Below, in pieces: positions 34,099 through 41,899 of a stretch of DNA of 64,000 nt. How positions within the stretch are numbered: the first letter of the stretch is position 1; every line of letters starts with the position of its first letter. The translations under genes were made by a program, and so were the position numbers. The stretch is from Gammaproteobacteria bacterium (GTDB taxonomy: Bacteria > Pseudomonadota > Gammaproteobacteria > Steroidobacterales > GCA-2729495): the NCBI GenBank assembly GCA_030426355.1, contig JAUHYQ010000001.1:434001-498000 (forward strand), in the 5' to 3' direction. The notes below the pieces were generated by a model that worked only from the letters and a program-made list of their open reading frames with translations, was not told the origin of the DNA and searched no databases.

Positions 34099-35259
34099 AT
34101 GCTGCTCTATCGTTTTATCGCCAACCGTTTTGCCGTTAACGCTATATTACCGCCAGCCGCGGCAATAGTGGCATTAGCGCTGCTGGCCCCACCTGCCCTG
34201 GCGGCCGAGGCATCTGCCGAACCGGTGAGCGAAGAGTTTGACGGTTTCAGTCTGTTTTTTGAAAACGACATATTGTTCCCGGAGCAGAATGAGGATCGCG
34301 ACTACACCATGGGCGCGATTCTGCAATTCGATGGGGAATTCGTAAACAGCCGTCAACTGAACATCGTGCATGCGGGCCTGGACAGTCTGTTGGGCAGCGG
34401 CCGCTTGCATGACCGAATAGCAAACGGAGCCGGGTCTGCTTACGGTCTGCAAGTGGGTGTCACCGCCTACACTCCCGACCGGATTGAAGACCCGGAGCCG
34501 ATTTACGATGACCGACCTTACTCATCGCTGCTGTTCGGCTTGACGCGGCGCCAAACAGTCGATGAGGGCAGTAATTTTGCTTTAACGTCGGAACTTTCAA
34601 TTGGCTTACTCGGACTCAAGATCGCGGAAAATGTACAAACCTGGATACACGAGCGTATGCAGGATTTTCCGGGTGACGATCCGCAAACACCACGCGGCTG
34701 GGACAATCAGATATCGGATGGCGGCGAACTCACAGCCCGCTACCGGCTCGCGGGGCAATGGCTAATCAGTTGCACACGCCAGTTTGACCTGCAGGTTCAC
34801 AGCGAGGGCAACATTGGCTATTACACCAATGCAGGAGCCGGCCTCAGCGCCCGCTTCGGCAAAATCATCTCGCCGTGGTGGAATTTTTCGGCGGCGCCGA
34901 TCAAGGAATCCTCGCTACTCAGCAGTCAGCCCACGACCAACCCTCCGGGTAAATGTCCCTCGCGGGATTTAAGCAGCAAGTGGGAGCTTTACGGCTGGGC
35001 AGGTGCCGACGTGACTTACTGGCTCTACAACGTATTGCTGCAAGGTCAGTTTCGTGAAAGCCCCGTAACGATAAGCAGCAGCGACCTGGAACGTTCGATT
35101 GGCGACTACAAATACGGCCTTACCGGCGGCTTTGTGTCGGGTGATTTGTGGTGGAACCTGACTTACGCCAGAACGCGGCGCACGGCGGAATTCCAGGGTC
35201 CGAATCGGCGCAGCCACAGTTGGGGCGGAATCTATCTGAGCATCAGCAAGTCTTACTGA
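34099..35259 (+). CDS. LpxR-family lipid A deacylase (DUF2219)
   Basis: A 386-residue outer-membrane barrel protein. The signal segment AAIVALALLAPPALA spans about residues 21-35. The LpxR signature follows: FENDILFPEQNEDRDYTMG near residue 55, with the Asn-Asp pair and the Thr of the active site, then YDDRPYSSLLFG near 136 and the catalytic-type His in TWIHERM near 185. It ends in an outer-membrane-style aromatic C-terminus (LSISKSY). LpxR removes the 3'-O-acyloxyacyl group of lipid A in the outer membrane. The 3' end overlaps the convergent kelch-type gene by 17 bp. Confidence 0.88.
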   Translation: MLLYRFIANRFAVNAILPPAAAIVALALLAPPALAAEASAEPVSEEFDGFSLFFENDILFPEQNEDRDYTMGAILQFDGEFVNSRQLNIVHAGLDSLLGSGRLHDRIANGAGSAYGLQVGVTAYTPDRIEDPEPIYDDRPYSSLLFGLTRRQTVDEGSNFALTSELSIGLLGLKIAENVQTWIHERMQDFPGDDPQTPRGWDNQISDGGELTARYRLAGQWLISCTRQFDLQVHSEGNIGYYTNAGAGLSARFGKIISPWWNFSAAPIKESSLLSSQPTTNPPGKCPSRDLSSKWELYGWAGADVTYWLYNVLLQGQFRESPVTISSSDLERSIGDYKYGLTGGFVSGDLWWNLTYARTRRTAEFQGPNRRSHSWGGIYLSISKSY

Positions 35260-36250
35260 AAGACGAGGTTGGAAAATCCGCGACCCAAACGTCGTTGTCC
35301 TGCGGCCACGGTGACATCACTTCACGGTCACCGCCAAAAGTCCAAAGCTTCCCGTCACGCACTTCCAGCATAAAGTCACTCTTGCCGTCACGGCCGGGAT
35401 TGTCTTCACAACCCCAGACGTTATTACTAATGAGCTGCCAGCCGTCCATGCGTTCGTTGCATCCCTTGGGATCCCAAAGCCACAAATCGTGCGCGAGGTA
35501 TTGCCGTTTTGCCTTTGGGTCCGGCCCCTGAATATGCCCACCGATAATGACAACCAGGCCGTTGTGCGCAATGCCCTGCTGCCCGGTGCGCGGCGCCCAC
35601 GGTGCATGACCGAGCAGTTGCCAGGTTGCGCCTTTGTCGTCTGACTTCCACACGTCGTTGCGCCGCCCCGGCCAGTTCGCCTGAATCACCGGATTATCAT
35701 GATCACCGCCCATGAAATAGATCGTGTCATTCACATGCACTACCTGCATGCCGGCACGGCCCATGTCGTCGGGCAGCTGCGCGCGCAACTCCCACGTTTC
35801 ACCCAAATCTTTGCTGACCCACAACTCGGGGTACAAAATTCGCCCGAAAGAATTTTGCCCGCCGCCGAATAAATAAATATCGCCGTCAATCACATGGGTG
35901 TGATGCCCGGCGCGCGGCGCCCACGGCGCATTCGCACACACTTGCTCCCAACTGCGCCCCTGATCCGCGGAGCGCCAGACATCGTTATAGAAGGTCATCA
36001 GACTTTGGCCGCCGGTCAGAATCAGGTGGCCATCCACCGCATCCACGTCAGGGTAACAGCGCTTGCCCCAGCCCGCCTTTTTTGACATGCACTCCCAGGT
36101 CACGCCATCGGCACTGCGCCAAGTGTCAGAGTAGACTTTAAACATGCCTTTGCGACCGCTGATGACATAGAAATAGCCGTCCATAACGGCACCGCGCGGC
36201 ATCGCACGCACACCCCACGGCGCTGCATCGAGTAGTCTCTCCCAGTTCAT
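35243..36250 (-). CDS. Kelch/BNR-repeat beta-propeller protein
   Basis: A 335-residue protein from ATG 36250, just after the terminator of the upstream fasciclin gene; the frame open to 36373 would cross that terminator. It is made of repeating blades of the form DTWRSADGVTWE, DVWRSADQGRSWE, ELWVSKDLGETWE and DVWKSDDKGATWQ, each preceded by a GG-type strand (LTGGQS, LFGGGQ, FMGGDH, IIGGHI, TFGGDRE). That is a kelch or Asp-box six- or seven-blade propeller. No signal peptide is seen. Propellers of this kind bind glycans or proteins, and catalytic residues of sialidases are not evident. Confidence 0.8.
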   Translation of the reverse strand: MNWERLLDAAPWGVRAMPRGAVMDGYFYVISGRKGMFKVYSDTWRSADGVTWECMSKKAGWGKRCYPDVDAVDGHLILTGGQSLMTFYNDVWRSADQGRSWEQVCANAPWAPRAGHHTHVIDGDIYLFGGGQNSFGRILYPELWVSKDLGETWELRAQLPDDMGRAGMQVVHVNDTIYFMGGDHDNPVIQANWPGRRNDVWKSDDKGATWQLLGHAPWAPRTGQQGIAHNGLVVIIGGHIQGPDPKAKRQYLAHDLWLWDPKGCNERMDGWQLISNNVWGCEDNPGRDGKSDFMLEVRDGKLWTFGGDREVMSPWPQDNDVWVADFPTSSFSKTC

Positions 36251-36310
36251 AAGCCCATACTGCTGCGCCGTTAACGTCGTTATTTCGGGAAGTTTACTCT
36301 GACCCCACGG

Positions 36311-36340
36311 ATAAAAAAAACAGCCGGCTTGCGCCGGCTG
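36311..36340 (-). terminator. Terminator of the exported fasciclin gene
   Basis: On the minus strand CAGCCGGC, loop GCAA, GCCGGCTG, then TTTTTTTT (plus-strand A run 36313-36320): an 8-bp perfect stem. It lies 59 bp after the fasciclin stop codon and before the kelch-type gene start. Confidence 0.88.
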
Positions 36341-36398
36341 CGTGCCTGTTGGGGTACAGGCGGGGGGAGTCAAACAACTTGGAGATTAGTTATTACTG

Positions 36399-36911
36399 TT
36401 ATGACGGGGGCAATATCACGGCATCGATCACATGAATAACACCATTGCTGGCAGCCACGTCCGCCGCTACAACGTTTGCGCCATTAATGGTGACACCCTT
36501 GTCGACGATGATCTGCACAGTTGAGCCCTGCAGCGTTTCCGCATTCACAGTGCCACTCAGATCCGCGGACATCACCTTGCCGGGAACCACGTGATAAAGC
36601 AGTACTGCCTGCAACTGGGCTTTATTTTCAGGTTTCAGCAAATTTTCGACTGTGCCTGCCGGCAGGGCGGCAAAGGCATCATCGGTCGGGGCAAACACTG
36701 TCAGGGGCCCTTCGCCTTTCAGCGCTCCGACCAGGTCTGCAGCCTTCACCGCTGCAACCAGCGTATTGAACGTACCGGCGCCCACTGCCACATCAACGAT
36801 GTCACCCGGAGCTTGCTTGGCCGCCATATGGCCGCCAGCCTGAGCCAGGGTCGCAAATAACGTAAGCACGATCGCTGCTGACATTTCTTTTAGTAATTTT
36901 GGGAAACGCAT
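36399..36911 (-). CDS. Exported fasciclin-domain protein
   Basis: A 170-residue protein from ATG 36911, preceded by GGAGTGAT. A Sec signal peptide ([20 protein letters not shown], cleavage probably after TLAQA near residue 26) is followed by one FAS1 domain: [17 protein letters not shown] near 76, [15 protein letters not shown] near 110 and [15 protein letters not shown] at the C-terminus. It is predicted to be periplasmic or secreted, with an adhesion or ligand-binding role. It shares the domain with the signal-less protein at 11144. Its 5' end is divergent from the CpeT-like gene, 95 bp apart. Confidence 0.93.
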   Translation of the reverse strand: MRFPKLLKEMSAAIVLTLFATLAQAGGHMAAKQAPGDIVDVAVGAGTFNTLVAAVKAADLVGALKGEGPLTVFAPTDDAFAALPAGTVENLLKPENKAQLQAVLLYHVVPGKVMSADLSGTVNAETLQGSTVQIIVDKGVTINGANVVAADVAASNGVIHVIDAVILPPS

Positions 36912-37006
36912 ATCATCACTCCGAACCATGAAAAGCAGACGGTATGGTCTGCATGTATAGTTGTTCGGCACAGAAACAGGTTTGGATTCGATTGCAGTGA
37001 AGATCA

Positions 37007-37999
37007 ATGAAGAAAATATGTAACCCGCTGGTTTACTTGGCATGGGCTATAGTCGCCATCCTGCCCAACGCAATCTTTGCTGCACCTGCATATAATTTTG
37101 ATCGCGTGCAGTTGCAGTCGGCGCTAGAAGACTTAAAGGCATGGCTCCCCGGCGAGTGGAACTCATACCCGCAGATCTGGTACGAACGTAACGTCACCCT
37201 GCCTGCCGAGGGGGAACACGAGCATTGGCATCGCACTTTCGCACTGATTGACGCGCCGCAAGTCGGTGACACCGTTTTTTACGGACAGGTCAATATTGGC
37301 GGGCCCGAAGGCCCGATCCTGGCGCGCTCGCAGGTGCTCTATAAAGCCGTGATTGACGAAGATGCGGGGGTAATCAGCATCAACGGGCAGCCCCTTGCCG
37401 AGCCCGAAAAGTTTGCCGACCTGCACCGGCAGCCCGAGCTCTGGAGCAAGGCGCGCATGCCGGACGAGGGGGCGATCAACTGCAGCTTTCTCTGGCGCCG
37501 TCATGGGCAGCAGCTGGTCGGTGTCCTGGATGCCAAGCGACCCGAAGGTCGCAAGCACGGTCCGGGCACGTGCTCCTATATTTCACGCAACGGTCAGGAA
37601 TTTATTGCAGATGCAGAATGGGTTTTATCACCCGAGGAACTCTGGCTGTATGACACCAATCGCATCGGCGGGGTGCAGTTCGTAGGCAGGAAGGATCGCA
37701 CGCATCTGCGGCTTTACCGCACAGCGCGCTATACCTGTGCAGTGGAAACGCCAACCGGCATGCAGACTTTCAGCGCGCATGACCGCGGCTTTGTCGCGGA
37801 CTTCCAGGGCGCCAACGATCAGGCGATGAGCATAATGCTGTTACGCGCGCCCTACCCCACGGCGTCCGGTACTCTGGACGACACACTCCGCCTGAATTTG
37901 AACACCGCCAACAAACAAGCCGTGGCTAAGGCGCCGCCGCGGGCAGCGAGCATTCAGCTAAACAGCGGCGGCACAAACGTAACCTGCACACTCGACTAA
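37007..37999 (+). CDS. Exported CpcT/CpeT-like protein
   Basis: A 330-residue protein with an N-terminal signal peptide ([20 protein letters not shown], about residues 8-27). The mature part has the layout of the CpcT/CpeT chromophore lyase fold: [20 protein letters not shown] near residue 39, an RSQVLYKAV strand, [20 protein letters not shown] near 157, and an [20 protein letters not shown] region with [13 protein letters not shown]. In cyanobacteria and phages these proteins bind bilins and attach them to phycobiliproteins. Here there is no phycobiliprotein, and the protein is exported and longer, so the ligand is open. It sits among other exported proteins (fasciclin, HutX-like). Confidence 0.68.
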   Translation: MKKICNPLVYLAWAIVAILPNAIFAAPAYNFDRVQLQSALEDLKAWLPGEWNSYPQIWYERNVTLPAEGEHEHWHRTFALIDAPQVGDTVFYGQVNIGGPEGPILARSQVLYKAVIDEDAGVISINGQPLAEPEKFADLHRQPELWSKARMPDEGAINCSFLWRRHGQQLVGVLDAKRPEGRKHGPGTCSYISRNGQEFIADAEWVLSPEELWLYDTNRIGGVQFVGRKDRTHLRLYRTARYTCAVETPTGMQTFSAHDRGFVADFQGANDQAMSIMLLRAPYPTASGTLDDTLRLNLNTANKQAVAKAPPRAASIQLNSGGTNVTCTLD

Positions 38000-38006
38000 T
38001 CGGCTG

Positions 38007-38615
38007 TCAGGGGCAGGTATCGGGCGCAGCACGCACCATGGCCATCACGGCATCGAACTTGGCGATTTCAGCCGGCGTGGTCTGCATCGAATCGCCCGAA
38101 ATGAAGGCGGCAAATACGGATGCGCCGTTCGCATCGAAAAAGATGACGCCGCGCGAAACCACATCGTCCTTTACCGGTATGGCGACCGCGTAGATTGACG
38201 CATACAGGTCGGGACGCAAATGCCCGCGCAACGGCTGACTGTATTCAATATTGAAATACTGACTCCGCTCGGATGGTTTGCCCGTGCCCACCCCGCTCAG
38301 GATTTCAAACACATTGGCTCCTTTCATGATCATGAACGTGGCTTGCTCCCATTCGTCCATGGCCGCCCATATTTCCCGAAAGGCCGCGCCGGTGGTGCCA
38401 GCCGCCTGCGCTTCATCCAGGGCACTGACAACCAGTGCCTCCGGCAAATTCAGGCGTATCGCCGCAATAGCCGGCTGCGTGCCGGGGTTTTCCGCAAAGT
38501 AGGTGCGGATCTGCGTTGTCTGCTCGCTGTTTGCACACATTGTTTCCGCGTATGCACCGCTGCAAACAAAGCCCGCCAGCAGTAATCCCACCCATGATCG
38601 TGTACTCGTCATCAT
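38007..38615 (-). CDS. Exported HutX/ChuX-like heme-binding protein
   Basis: A 202-residue protein from ATG 38615 (GGGAG upstream). The N-terminal MMTSTRSWVGLLLAGFVCSG plus AYA is a Sec signal peptide. The mature part follows the HutX/ChuX heme-utilisation fold: a small helical N-domain (AIAAIRLNLPEALVVSAL), AFREIWAAMDEWEQATFMIM, a glycine-rich VGTGKPSERSQYFN segment, LRGHLRPDLYASIYAVAIP, and the GVIFFDANGASVFAAFISGD hairpin. HutX and ChuX are normally cytosolic heme carriers, so a signal peptide is unusual. It is convergent with the CpeT-like gene and 12 bp downstream of another exported protein. Confidence 0.65.
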   Translation of the reverse strand: MMTSTRSWVGLLLAGFVCSGAYAETMCANSEQTTQIRTYFAENPGTQPAIAAIRLNLPEALVVSALDEAQAAGTTGAAFREIWAAMDEWEQATFMIMKGANVFEILSGVGTGKPSERSQYFNIEYSQPLRGHLRPDLYASIYAVAIPVKDDVVSRGVIFFDANGASVFAAFISGDSMQTTPAEIAKFDAVMAMVRAAPDTCP

Positions 38616-38627
38616 CTCTACTCCCAA

Positions 38628-39386
38628 TCAATCAGTGTGTAATTCAGTCAGCAGGTATTCGCGGTCGAACCGGGACTGCACCATACGCACCAACAGGCGA
38701 TCCTCACCCGTAACCCACAGGTCTGTCGCGCCCATCAATCGAAAATGCGTGGTATTGAAGCTCCCTGCCGGCGTCTCGACGACCTCGTCACCCACAATTT
38801 CGACAGGCATAGCCACAAGCGTCCCGAGCATGGGCTTGTCCAGATCGGCGCTCGCCTCCACGCTGAACAGGTTGATGGCGGCACCTGTGGCGGGCAGCTT
38901 GTCGGCATACCAGAGGTGCCAGCCATCGGCAGACACGGGATGGGTACCGATGGAAAACTGCTCCGGCACTTCCAACACCTGCACATGCTCACCCGAGGGC
39001 CCGAAAGTACGCGCCGTTATCCGGTCACCATTGACGGTGAACAAGGTCTGCCCTTTGTAACCGTTTTCAACCCAGTACGAAACGTAGGCGCTGAGCGGTC
39101 GAAAGTTTCGCGCCGTGCGCAGCAGTACGCTGAATTGCGCATCTTTAGCAGCCAGATCATGCCAGATCATCATCGTCCGCGAACCGTCCGGATGCACGAT
39201 CAGCTGAAACGCCTCTTCGCCGCGATCGGCGCCGTCGCTGATTGCTGTGTACTGATAATGGCCGCTAACCTTGCGAACAACGCTCGCGTTGCCGGACTCG
39301 TCGGCCAACAGCTGCAACGGCATCGTTAATGCCAAAAACAATAAAATTCGCTGCAGCATTGCTACTACAATACCTGCCACATGCAT
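38628..39386 (-). CDS. Exported protein of unknown function, DUF3108-like pattern
   Basis: A 252-residue protein from ATG 39386 with AGAGAGG upstream. The signal peptide is about residues 1-27 (MLQRILLFLALTMPLQLLA at its core). The mature part is beta-rich: FQLIVHPDGSRTMMIWHD, then WVENGYKGQTLFTVNGDRI, and near the C-terminus VVETPAGSFNTTHFRLMG followed by DLWVTGEDRLLVRM. The last stretch resembles the DUF3108-type pattern in which a product is formed and its amount relates to the modified side chain, but I am not sure of the family. It probably shares a transcript with the HutX-like gene 12 bp downstream. Confidence 0.6.
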   Translation of the reverse strand: MHVAGIVVAMLQRILLFLALTMPLQLLADESGNASVVRKVSGHYQYTAISDGADRGEEAFQLIVHPDGSRTMMIWHDLAAKDAQFSVLLRTARNFRPLSAYVSYWVENGYKGQTLFTVNGDRITARTFGPSGEHVQVLEVPEQFSIGTHPVSADGWHLWYADKLPATGAAINLFSVEASADLDKPMLGTLVAMPVEIVGDEVVETPAGSFNTTHFRLMGATDLWVTGEDRLLVRMVQSRFDREYLLTELHTD

Positions 39387-39456
39387 GATGACCTCTCTGC
39401 CAAGCAGTATTAAGCGTTGAGCGCGGTAAATCCTCTTTGCATATACTAACCTCATT

Positions 39457-40185
39457 ATGAGTTGGCTCAGATGCAGCATGGCAACGTTGGTAGCGGGTCT
39501 TAGCTGCCTGATTTCCATGGCACACAGCGGCGAAATGGCACAAACAGCATTGATATTGGGCGGTACGGGTCGCCTTGGCGCACCGATCGCTGCCGAGCTG
39601 GTCGCTGCGGGCTACTCCGTCACGGTTTTCGCACGGCCCGATTCTGACCGGGCGCGACTGGCAGGTTTGCCGGTCAAGTACGCCATCGGAGACTTGCTGC
39701 ACGCTGACAGTGTCGCGCAAGCGATTGACGATCAGTCATTCGACATTGTGGTAGACGCGTCGGCACGCGGACCTTACTCTGACCCCTTCTATATTGCTGT
39801 CATGGAAAATACGCTCGCTGCTGTGGATAAAAAGTCGGTAAAACAATTTATTTTGCACGGGTCCATCGGCGCAGGTAACAGTAAGCATGTGTTTAGCTCA
39901 GCCATGTACCAGCGCATGCGCGGCGTGATGGAAGAAAAAACCGCGGCCGAAGAATTATTAAAGGCCAGCGGTATTCCCTACACCATCATCCGTAACGGCG
40001 TGGTTAAGCTTGACGGCACACCTGCCACAGGCACTGCGGAACTGACTGAAGATTCGTCTGCAATGGGCAGTGTCACCCGTCCCGACCTGGCGGCGCTGAC
40101 CTTGCGCTGCCTTGCAAATGCCGCGTGTATGAATAAAACTTTTCACGCCGTGGACCCAAGCTGGGTCGAAAATCCGGGTTATTGA
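39457..40185 (+). CDS. NmrA-like NAD(P)-binding protein with hydrophobic leader
   Basis: A 242-residue atypical short-chain dehydrogenase. The Rossmann loop is ALILGGTGRLGAPIAAELV near residue 31, followed by KYAIGDLLHADSVAQAI, KQFILHGSIGAGNS near 130 and GIPYTIIRNGVVKLDG near 175, the NmrA/NAD-dependent epimerase-like layout. ATG 39457 gives a hydrophobic leader (MATLVAGLSCLISMAHSG) resembling a signal peptide, which is odd for a cofactor-binding enzyme. Starting at ATG 39535 (MAQTALILGG) would give an ordinary cytosolic protein of 216 residues. Neither has a clear ribosome binding site. Nine bases upstream of the DUF2970 gene. Confidence 0.8.
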   Translation: MSWLRCSMATLVAGLSCLISMAHSGEMAQTALILGGTGRLGAPIAAELVAAGYSVTVFARPDSDRARLAGLPVKYAIGDLLHADSVAQAIDDQSFDIVVDASARGPYSDPFYIAVMENTLAAVDKKSVKQFILHGSIGAGNSKHVFSSAMYQRMRGVMEEKTAAEELLKASGIPYTIIRNGVVKLDGTPATGTAELTEDSSAMGSVTRPDLAALTLRCLANAACMNKTFHAVDPSWVENPGY

Positions 40186-40194
40186 ACCGCAGTA

Positions 40195-40425
40195 ATGGCC
40201 ACCTCTGACAAAAACGATCCGCCCGTGAAGCCCGGTATCTGGAAAATGACATTGAGCGTGCTGGCATCCTTTGCCGGTATTCAAAGCAATCAGAATCATG
40301 ACACCGACGAAGCGCATATCGAGAAAGTCGGCTTTATGCCCTATATCATTATCAGCGTGGTTATGACGATAGTGTTCGTGCTGCTGATCTACGGACTGGT
40401 GCAGCTCATCCTCTCAAACGCTTGA
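40195..40425 (+). CDS. DUF2970 small membrane protein
   Basis: A 76-residue protein with a short polar N-terminus, the DUF2970-type SVLASFAGIQSNQNHD segment and one C-terminal transmembrane helix (YIIISVVMTIVFVLLIYGLV). DUF2970 proteins are small gammaproteobacterial and betaproteobacterial membrane proteins of unknown role. It lies nine bases after the NmrA-like gene in the same direction and 145 bp before the RND operon. Confidence 0.75.
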   Translation: MATSDKNDPPVKPGIWKMTLSVLASFAGIQSNQNHDTDEAHIEKVGFMPYIIISVVMTIVFVLLIYGLVQLILSNA

Positions 40426-40570
40426 TATTGTTGACTTTGACACCCTTTCCAAGTTGAAAAACCCGGTATTCGGCGAAACCGGATAGCACTTCCTGACGAA
40501 TAGATACCTATAGTGGGATGCCAGCGCTCACGCGCCCGCATCTCAGGCAATACCGGATAACAGGAAAACC

Positions 40571-41893
40571 ATGCCATTAGCCTCTTTGAAACGACTGCGG
40601 GTCGGCAGACCCACACTGATTTTGCTTGGGTCTATCGCTTTGGTCGTGCTGCTCATCGCCACGCGACCCAGCAAGGAACCGCGGCAGCGTCAGGAACGTG
40701 CCTGGACTGTCGAGGTGGTCAAGGCGGCCCCGCAGTCCGTCAGCCCGACGGTGGCCCTGTTCGGTCAGGTGCAGTCACCCCAGAACGCGGAACTCAGCGC
40801 CGGGGTCGAGGCAGTCGTTCTCGCCATGCCGGTGCGCGACGGCATATCCGTAGCTCCTGACGAACTGCTTTTGCGGCTGGACGACCGTGACGCAAAACTG
40901 GCACTGCAGCAAGCCGAGGCCGATCTGCGCGAAGCCAAAGCCCAGCAGAATTTCGCCCGCATACGCATCGACCGCGCCCGGCAGGCTTTCGAAAAGGAGC
41001 AGGAAGTACTGGAAATTTCCCGGCAACGTGCTGAACGCGCTGAGCAGCTATTCGGTGAAGGCTTGCTTTCAAAAGCAGATCTCGAAACCGCCGGGGAAAA
41101 TCTGGCGCGCCAGCAACTCGCGGTCAATCTGGCCGAGCTGGCTAAAGAAGAGAACGCCGCCAAACTCCTTGAACTGGAGGCGCGCATTATGCGCATTACT
41201 GCTGCACGCGATGCGGCCGCGCTGGACCTGGAACGCACGCAGATTCGCGCGCCCTTCGCCGGCGTGATTTCCGATCTGCAGGTTTCGCAGGGCGACCGGG
41301 TTCGCGTCGGTGACCCGCTGATGCGGCTGCAGAACCCGGCTGCGATCGAGATACGCGCGCAGTTGCCGTCTCGCATCGCGCGCTCGTTGAGCGAAAGCAT
41401 GCAGGAAGGCGCAACCATACCTGCTTTGATAGAGACCGACGGATTGCCGGTAGCCGGCGAATTGCTGCGCGTATCCGGACAGACGACCATCGGCTCCGGC
41501 GGAGTAGACAGCTTTATAGGCGTTAAGGCCGATCAGGGTATTTCGGGCCTGCGACTGGGCAGCACCGTCAGCGTCACGCTTGAGTTACCGCCGGTTAAGA
41601 ATGTGATCACGGTTCCGGGCGAAGCCATTTACGGCAGCAATCAGCTCTACAAGGTATCCGACAATCGCATGGAAATGATTGAGGTGGAGCGAGTTGGTGA
41701 ACGGGAATACAGCGACGGCAGAACTGAAGTGCTGGTGCGTGCACCGGCGCTCACTGCCAGCGACCGGATAATTATCACCAAACTCGCTAATGCGGCCAAC
41801 GGCCTGCTTGTAGAAACGACACAGCCCGCAGACTCTGCTTCGGCTGCTGCACTGACCGAGAGCCAGATGGCCAAACCGGTTAGCAATAACTAG
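40571..41893 (+). CDS. RND efflux periplasmic adaptor (membrane fusion protein)
   Basis: A 440-residue adaptor. An N-terminal hydrophobic anchor (PTLILLGSIALVVLLIA) is followed by a biotinyl-lipoyl-like domain (VALFGQVQSPQNAELSAGVE and later RTQIRAPFAGVISDLQVSQG), a long coiled-coil hairpin (about residues 105-215, very Ala/Glu/Arg-rich) and beta-barrel and membrane-proximal domains (VKNVITVPGEAIYGSNQLYK near 338). It bridges the inner-membrane pump encoded six bases downstream to an outer-membrane channel. No TolC-type gene is nearby. First gene of the RND-B12 operon. Confidence 0.93.
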   Translation: MPLASLKRLRVGRPTLILLGSIALVVLLIATRPSKEPRQRQERAWTVEVVKAAPQSVSPTVALFGQVQSPQNAELSAGVEAVVLAMPVRDGISVAPDELLLRLDDRDAKLALQQAEADLREAKAQQNFARIRIDRARQAFEKEQEVLEISRQRAERAEQLFGEGLLSKADLETAGENLARQQLAVNLAELAKEENAAKLLELEARIMRITAARDAAALDLERTQIRAPFAGVISDLQVSQGDRVRVGDPLMRLQNPAAIEIRAQLPSRIARSLSESMQEGATIPALIETDGLPVAGELLRVSGQTTIGSGGVDSFIGVKADQGISGLRLGSTVSVTLELPPVKNVITVPGEAIYGSNQLYKVSDNRMEMIEVERVGEREYSDGRTEVLVRAPALTASDRIIITKLANAANGLLVETTQPADSASAAALTESQMAKPVSNN

Positions 41894-41899
41894 CACGCT

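Noticed and set aside
36251-36373. Longer N-terminus of the kelch-type protein
   Set aside because: It would cross the fasciclin terminator; ATG 36250 starts directly before the first propeller blade.
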